From positions 16,138,501-16,202,500 of the forward strand of contig OX344754.2 in assembly GCA_947034885.2 (NCBI GenBank): 64,000 bases of DNA. The letters run 5' to 3'. Below, piece by piece: positions 59,146-64,000 of this stretch. Every line of letters begins with the position of its first letter. Positions within the stretch are counted from its first letter, which is position 1. The notes beneath the pieces were generated by a model. That model saw only the letters and a list, made by a program, of their open reading frames with translations. It did no database searches and was not told where the DNA came from. The DNA comes from Thuidium tamariscinum. Taxonomy: Eukaryota > Streptophyta > Bryopsida > Hypnales > Thuidiaceae. A program made the translations under genes and the position numbers.

Positions 59146-60480
59146 TGTTCTTCCCCGTTCAACCCACGAACTGGCTGATTCAGCCCCGGCTCCCGTTGCA
59201 GTCCGCCACCGAATGTTCTTTTTTGACTAATTGTTCGTTGCTTCCTCCTAATTCGGTCCGTCAGTGGACTGCCCCACTGGTTTCAATGCAATGTCAATGT
59301 CAATCCTATTTCCATGCGCAGGGTTGAAAGATCCAGATTTGGGTGTATTTCCATCACCACTTTGTTGGAAACTCGCAGGAAGTGAAGTAGGTGGAGATGC
59401 CCAGTAATTGAATTGAATCCCACTCATTATCTGATGATTCACTACTCCCCAATGGGAGTTCTGCCTTGCTGCACACAACATACAGTGTTGAGGCTTTAGC
59501 TGGAAGTGAAGGTAGATTCCCCCACCTCAAGGGTTGAAAACTTCAGCTCTTTTGGGTTTTCTTTTTGAACTAATGAGTGGACAACTGAACTGCCAATTGG
59601 GGTGGGGTTTTTTGCTTTCATACGTGATGAGTCAGCCATGCTACTGATTCACATCGACAATATAATCGACAATCTGGAAAGGGTCCACTTGTCTACTTGG
59701 CTTCAGATGCAGGGTAATAAACTAAACCTATTTACAACGTAACCCCTTAAATTACCCGAAATTTACACTATTGGAACATGAAATGTAGGGTTAGGTCAAT
59801 TCTACATTAGAAAAATTACCCTTCAATGTACCCCAAATTACACTACTAAGTGTATTGGTGTTGTGTTGTGTTTTCCTTTCCTTTCTTTTCTCCCTAGGTT
59901 GATTGTAGAGCCCTTAAAAAATGAAAATGAAATGAACCCAAGAGCTATATTGTGCCTGAAATATGCTAGAAAATTAGATAACAACAATATTATTATTGTG
60001 TATGGTGTAGGACGGTAAATCCTATCGTCGAAGGTGGGCCCAACAAGTGGATTTACCTTGGGGGGAAACACAAGAATTTTTTGTTTTTTGCAAATTCTGA
60101 ATTCATATTTGCAATCACAAACTCCAAATTAGGTAGGGGAAGTCTTGAACAAAACCTTGACATGCAATAAAGGGCTTTTTTTTTCACTTTCACCTGGAGA
60201 ACCCAAAATTTACCCTATTGGGCCCACCTTTGATGGAGGATTTCACGTCCTGCGTACATGCTTAATGCTAATTCCCAATGCATTATTAAGCCTAATCTTT
60301 GTGTGCACGGACGGAAGCAGTGGACAGGGAGCCTAAATGGAGGAAGACATGAACATATCCTCCAAGGCTCAAAGACACAAACCTAAAGTTAATCTGTGTC
60401 AATACCTTAAAAAACAAACCAACAAACCAAAGTTAATCATGGCCATAACATGTCAACGAGCCTAAGAATAGGAAATGCTT
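59146..60480. other. Intergenic DNA between the triplication and the 145-residue protein gene
   Basis: Base composition is mixed. A minus-strand frame at 59248-59481 (about 77 residues, rich in S, P, N and Q) lies after a plausible splice acceptor (minus strand TTGTGTGCAG near 59470), but I recognise no family and would not call a gene. One foldback (60005-60256) is listed. Confidence 0.35.
60005..60256. repeat. Foldback element around GGTGGGCCCA
   Basis: The left arm (GTAGGACGGTAAATCC then GAAGGTGGGCCCAACA, 60007-60046) pairs with a right arm near 60205-60256 (AATTTACCCTATTGGGCCCA then CCTTTGATGGAGGATTTCAC). The spacer contains ATTCATATTTGCAATCA, shared with the arm of the MITE at 55146-55428. 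Confidence 0.6.
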
Positions 60481-60489
60481 TTTGTATTC

Positions 60490-61888
60490 TCACCATTATT
60501 GTCACCCCAAACAGAAGGCGCGTCAGGAGTCTTGCGCTTCTTCGCCTCGTCTTCGCCAAACAACACGAAACCTACAGTTAATAACTTATTAAGCGGAGTG
60601 CGTGGCATGGTCCCGATCAGATCGGCCCCGATCACCGCCGACGCCGTAGCATCAAATCCTCCCGGTCTCTCACTTCAACCATTCGGTCCTCTGAGATTAT
60701 GAAAGCGCACTTCGGGGGAGAGTCAGTCGTCAATTTGCAATTCAACGGTTTCGAATTCGACGAAGCTAGCAGAGAGCAATTGCGACCGTTTGGAAGTTAA
60801 GGGGTCTTGCTTAGCTATATATCTCTCTCTCGCACAGGTTTTGTTCGTTGAACGGTTTCCGAGCGAGCTTGTGCTGAGGGAAATTTGATTTTCTTGCGTT
60901 TAATTGCAGTTGTGGTTTCGAGAGTGTGGAACCGAGCGTGTTTTGATTGACTGAGAGCGTGTTAACTTTCCAAGTGGAAGCTAGCTTGGAGAGGTGTTAT
61001 TGGACGGACGGTTAATTCGGGTGAGGATCAAAGAGAAGCGTGCGCGTGCTTGTGATATTTGGAGTGTTGGTTGTTCGAGAGTTCTTGTTAATGTTCTTGT
61101 TTTTCTTTCCGTCGTCGGGTGGAAGGTTGAGACGAGCGCCTTGAATTGGCTTTTCTCTGGATTGCACTTACATGCTTTCCGAGCTTTGGGAGTTTTGTTT
61201 TCGCGTTGTTTCGTTCTGTTTCGTTTGATATTGTTGAGACGTATTGGATCAACCTCTTATTTCAGACTCCAATCAAGAGCGTTTTTAGTTGACTGATCGG
61301 TCGTTTCAGAGGGAATTTAGAAAGAAATTTGCCATCGCGTGCTTTTGATACTTGAGCGTCAATTGTTAAGTTGTTGGCGTTCTAATCAAGCCTTTCCTCC
61401 GTCGTTTGTGTGGTCATTTAGAAGATTGAACGTTTGTGAGAAATTTGCTGTATTTTGCTCTCGTGCCGCCTTCAGAGATTTAGAGAGCTCCGAATTTTTC
61501 TCTTTCTCGTCTTATGTCGTGACATTGCCAAGAGCGTGCTTAATTGACGGAGACAGTAACTTTTGATTGATAGTCCAGTAAGCTTGCGGTCTTAAGTTTC
61601 AGAAGACCAGCAGAAAGAAACGTGCCACATCGCGGGTTTTCAGATATTTGAGCGTTGATTGCTGTATGTTCTTGTCAAGTCTTTCCTCCAGCAATAGTGC
61701 TGTCTTGTAAGAGATTTGAATCGCTTGTGGAAGAGCTGCACGTTTCTGTGTTGCATTGCTCTTGTGCTGTCAGCGCTCGGGGATTGTTTTTCGGATCCTC
61801 TTTTTCCTCCTACATTGTGTCGAGCATTCGGATCAGCCTTCGGATTCTAAAAGTTCCAAAATAGAACGACATCTAAGTAACCATCACG
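60490..61888 (+). promoter_or_regulatory. GC-rich promoter and long leader with a triplicated unit
   Basis: The sequence turns GC-rich from about 60510. From about 60930 to 61860 it consists of three diverged tandem units of about 290 bp, listed separately. The TATATATCTCTCTCTCGC stretch at 60817-60834 could be a TATA and pyrimidine-patch core promoter. This is suggestive only. No conserved frame runs through the leader, which contains many stops. Confidence 0.4.
61029..61860. repeat. Three tandem units of about 290 bp in the leader
   Basis: Units are anchored at 61029 (AAAGAGAAGCGTGCGCGTGC TTGTGATATTTGGAG), 61320 (GAAAGAAATTTGCCATCGCG then GATACTTGAGCGTC) and 61613 (GAAAGAAACGTGCCACATCG then GATATTTGAGCGTTG). 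Each is preceded by an AGAGCGTGTTTAATTGACTGA-like block (near 60926, 61277 and 61532), and units 2 and 3 share CAAG(C/T)CTTTCCTCC. Divergence is high, so the duplication is old. Confidence 0.7.
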
Positions 61889-62326
61889 ATGTCTTCGGAA
61901 TCGTCTCTTCTGACTACGGCGGCGAGCGACTCGTCCAGTTCCGCCGACAGCCGTTATTGCAGCAGTAAAACTCGTAGAAGCAACTTCAGTGCTGCTCGGG
62001 GGGAGGCAACATCGAAACCTCCCGCACAAGCGTCCCGGCGGAGAAGATCTTACAACTTGAAAGCCCGCGGGGTCGTCATTGCTAAAGCAGCACCAAGTGG
62101 TGGCAACCAGAAGGTGCTGTGCGTGTGCAAGCTTTGCAAAGGGCAGAGGCTGGTGAGCAAGTCGACTTGCTACAGGCACATACGAGTTGAGGCCGAAATT
62201 GCAGAAGACGATGTCAAATGGGAAGCACGATGGACACCCTACCCGAATATTGCGTCTCATAGGGAAGCCATTCGAATGTATCAATTCCTTCAGCTCGCGG
62301 GCATGCGTCTAGGCTTCGTGCAGTGA
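61889..62326 (+). CDS. 145-residue putative zinc-binding protein, CxxC-x10-C-x2-H
   Basis: An intronless frame opens with ATG at 61889 and closes with TGA at 62324-62326. Residues 1-45 are rich in S, A and T. Residues 49-56 (SRRRRSYN) are a strong basic cluster that could serve in nuclear import. Residues 77-100 hold the likely metal site, C78-V-C80-K-L-C83, then GQRLVSKST, C94-Y-R-H97. The C-terminal part (KWEARWTPYP near 110-119, then REAIRMYQFLQLAGMRLGFVQ) is tryptophan-containing and helical. The CxxC...VS..T.YRH arrangement reminds me of zinc-knuckle segments near the N-terminus of some plant transposase-derived proteins, and the C-x10-C-x2-H part also resembles half of a WRC finger. Both are impressions. 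Codon use is GC-balanced, like the other island-associated genes, and the long leader supports a real gene. Function unknown. Confidence 0.65.
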   Translation: MSSESSLLTTAASDSSSSADSRYCSSKTRRSNFSAARGEATSKPPAQASRRRRSYNLKARGVVIAKAAPSGGNQKVLCVCKLCKGQRLVSKSTCYRHIRVEAEIAEDDVKWEARWTPYPNIASHREAIRMYQFLQLAGMRLGFVQ

Positions 62327-62904
62327 ATCATGGCGGCAACTCTCGCAAGCATGGATTTCCAGTGCGTTCGATTCCTCGCAGCCCGGCCCAGGCCATAGCC
62401 GAAAGCCGGTCATGACGCCAGATTAAGTTTTTCGGAGATTGCCCTACTGCAGGATAGTGCAACTAGTACTGCAGGGAAACAAGTCTCAGCTCGAGTGTAC
62501 CATACCTAGTTCACTGATTAGAAACACATTGTTTCATTTTTTGGTAGCCTGCCTGGACTCCCCGGAACCAGCAGCATATTTTCTACGGAAACTTGCAGCA
62601 ACTTAGGAGTACGCTGAGGATTTAATTCAATCCTTACCCTGAGTGTAGCAGCACTTGTAGAGAGTAGGTCAGATGTCCACTTCTGCGACAATTTGCTTGT
62701 CTTCCATCATTGTACATCATTTATTTGGGCGTCACAGCAGTGGACTTTCCCGTCCTCGTCCTTCAAGGACGGGACATATTTTATCATTGCATTTTTCAAT
62801 TTACAATCATTTGAGAATCCTACTTCTCGAATGAATGTATCTTTCTGCAACAATATCTTTGTGAGTAGATGAGGAAGTTTGCTTGGAATGTTATACTGTA
62901 ATTG
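62327..62904 (+). other. 3' flank of the 145-residue protein gene
   Basis: GC-balanced sequence with no conserved frame. CGTCCTCGTCCTTCAAGGACG at about 62751-62771 contains a short palindrome. Beyond about 62905 the repeated 3' end of the minus-strand HIPL gene begins. Confidence 0.4.
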
Positions 62905-63720
62905 ATATGGTTCTTGCAATATGTAATGTACATTTTCACGGCAGTTTTCTTCGATTGCTCAACCTTTCTCTGTGGAGACAGAAACTAAACGAACATATTT
63001 CAGAGCCAAAACAAGAGTATACAATATATCACAAGAACAAATAGGAGGCGCTGTTTAAAGAATAATGAACTGGGAGAAATCATCAGAGTGGGAGCTTCGA
63101 GACCGGGCACTGCAGTAGAGCCTGCAGGAAGCTCTTCCTTTCAGGTCTGTGTGTTTCACACGGTAATCAATTTGGTCTCTCTTGCAAAATGTATTGTACA
63201 ATTTCAGGGCAGCTAAAAGTTAGACCAAAGCTATATTCGATCACTCGATCTCTCTCTCAACAGAAACTAAATGCATTGTCAGAGTCAAACAAGAGCACAA
63301 AGCGCAAAGACAAGGACTTGTTTCGTAAAGTAACAAACAGGGAGAAAACAGCGGAGGGAGGGCGGGCGGGTGGGGGGACCGGGTGCTGGAGAATGTGCCG
63401 CAGAAAGACTGCAAAAACTCCTTTGCAGATCTGAATTTTATATCATAATCAATTTGGTCTTTCTTGCAAAATGTATTGTACAATTTCAGGGCAGCGAGAC
63501 CAAAGTTTTATTCGATCACTATCTCTCTCTCAACAGATACTAATTGCGTTTTTTTCAGAGCCAAACGACAGCACAGAACGCAAGTACTACACAGAAGGCG
63601 CTGTTTCGTATGATAACGAACAGGGTGGAAGCATCCGACGGCGCGGGAGCGGGAGCTTCGGGAGCGGGCGCCGGAGCAACACCTGGGGGAAGCGCCTCCG
63701 TGCAGGTGATGTTGCACTGA
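62905..63720. repeat. Tandem triplication of the HIPL gene 3' end, period about 268-282 bp
   Basis: Three units are anchored by TTCTTGCAA(A/T)ATGTA at about 62911, 63179 and 63461. Each continues through TTTCA(C/G)GGCAG, a CTCTCTCAACAGAAACTAA-like block, CAGAG(C/T)(C/A)AAA, GGCGCTGTTT(C/A) and AACAGGG. The right-hand unit (63447-63720) contains the real end of the HIPL coding exon. The left unit keeps recognisable coding-derived sequence (GTGGGAGCTTCGAGACCGGG near 63090) but with stops and gaps; the middle unit is intermediate. Confidence 0.85.
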
Positions 63721-63945
63721 CTGGGGCTCACCATGCGGTAGGCGCCGTTGACGCCCAGCAAGTAGATGTCGCCTCTCGCGTCCTCGCCGTAGGAGATGAT
63801 CCCGCCCATCGAGCCGTCTTCGCTGCATGGGATGGGGGTCGTGGGCGAGCATCGGTATGGCAGGTTGCTGACGGTGTAGCGTCCGCTCTTCGGAGGGTTC
63901 TCGTATGCGGACCATTGGGCTCCGGTCAAATCTCCGAAGATGTAA
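63555..63945 (-). CDS. HIPL: HIPL (hedgehog-interacting-like) protein, last exon, GPI-anchored
   Basis: The exon begins after an acceptor (minus strand GTGGCAG, at 63952-63946) with one base of a split codon. It encodes 129 residues to the stop at 63555-63557. It opens YIFGDLTGAQWSAYENP, continues with RYTVSNLPYRCSPTTPIPCS and the conserved ISYGEDARGDIYLLGVNGAY then RMVSPSQCNITC. These are the hallmarks of the C-terminus of the plant HIPL family, whose glucose/sorbosone-dehydrogenase-like beta-propeller lies upstream, outside the window. A proline-alanine linker (PAPAPEAPAPAPS) leads to a hydrophobic tail (VVLAFCAVVWL) typical of a GPI-attachment signal, so the protein should be at the cell surface. 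The four cysteines of the CS..PC and QCNITC motifs are present. Its 3' end has been locally triplicated. Only this exon is in the window; the rest continues past 64000. Confidence 0.92.
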
Positions 63946-64000
63946 CTGCCACACCGTGTCTCGCGTGGTTAGGAATCAACGCATTAGACAGATTTAGATC

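Noticed and set aside
61847..62284. 145-codon minus-strand frame
   Set aside because: It is the antisense shadow of the 145-residue protein gene; the plus frame has the cysteine/histidine cluster and coherent start and stop context.
63508..63954. 148-codon minus-strand frame overlapping the HIPL exon in another frame
   Set aside because: The overlapping frame matches the HIPL C-terminus in many conserved residues, so this arginine-rich frame is a shadow.

Overview
The window is nuclear DNA of a land plant. It is very AT-rich and gene-poor, with short GT-AG introns and many small foldback (MITE-like) elements. The gene set includes an S40/DUF584 senescence-regulator protein, a WRC zinc-finger protein and the last exon of a HIPL (hedgehog-interacting-like) glycoprotein, all plant families. 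It also includes a 14-exon coiled-coil protein carrying the PRSLxAC / GI-PEE signature that I know from CCDC177-type proteins of organisms with cilia. That gene would make most sense in a plant with swimming sperm, so I favour a bryophyte, lycophyte or fern, most likely a moss. This is inference and the species is not identified.

Layout. 1-3.3 kb: repeats, no gene. 3.3-6.0 kb: CpG-rich promoter and leader, then the S40-type gene (+, 4883-5611). 6-10.9 kb: AT-rich intergenic DNA with one 0.9-kb TTAACCCCTAAAG-ended element. 10.9-17.8 kb: the coiled-coil gene on the minus strand; at least five foldback elements sit in its introns and none in its exons. 18-37.4 kb: a repeat-dominated gap. It holds a 1.4-kb three-unit-per-arm foldback, several TTAACCCCTAAAG elements, a pogo/Tigger deletion derivative with a transposase remnant, and nested insertions whose empty sites can be read from paralogous copies in the same window. 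37.5-41.1 kb: a 49-bp minisatellite, then a five-exon gene (+, 38242-40809) for a 530-residue protein joining a winged-helix (HARE-HTH-like) domain to a WRC finger. 41.1-57.8 kb: a second repeat-dominated gap with a tight MITE cluster at 49.4-50.0 kb. 58-64 kb: three separate local triplications (about 350, 290 and 275 bp units). Between and around them lie an intronless gene for a 145-residue putative zinc-binding protein (+, 61889-62326) and, on the minus strand at the right edge, the last exon of a HIPL gene (63555-63945).

The genes do not form an operon or an evident pathway. S40, the WRC protein and the 145-residue protein look like nuclear or regulatory proteins, each behind a long GC-rich leader. 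The coiled-coil gene lies in AT-rich DNA with no such island, which fits narrow (for example male-gamete) expression, though the sequence alone cannot show that. The HIPL protein should be extracellular and GPI-anchored. The clearest biology in the window is the 14-exon coiled-coil gene, the wHTH-WRC protein and a well-resolved record of nested transposition and local triplication.
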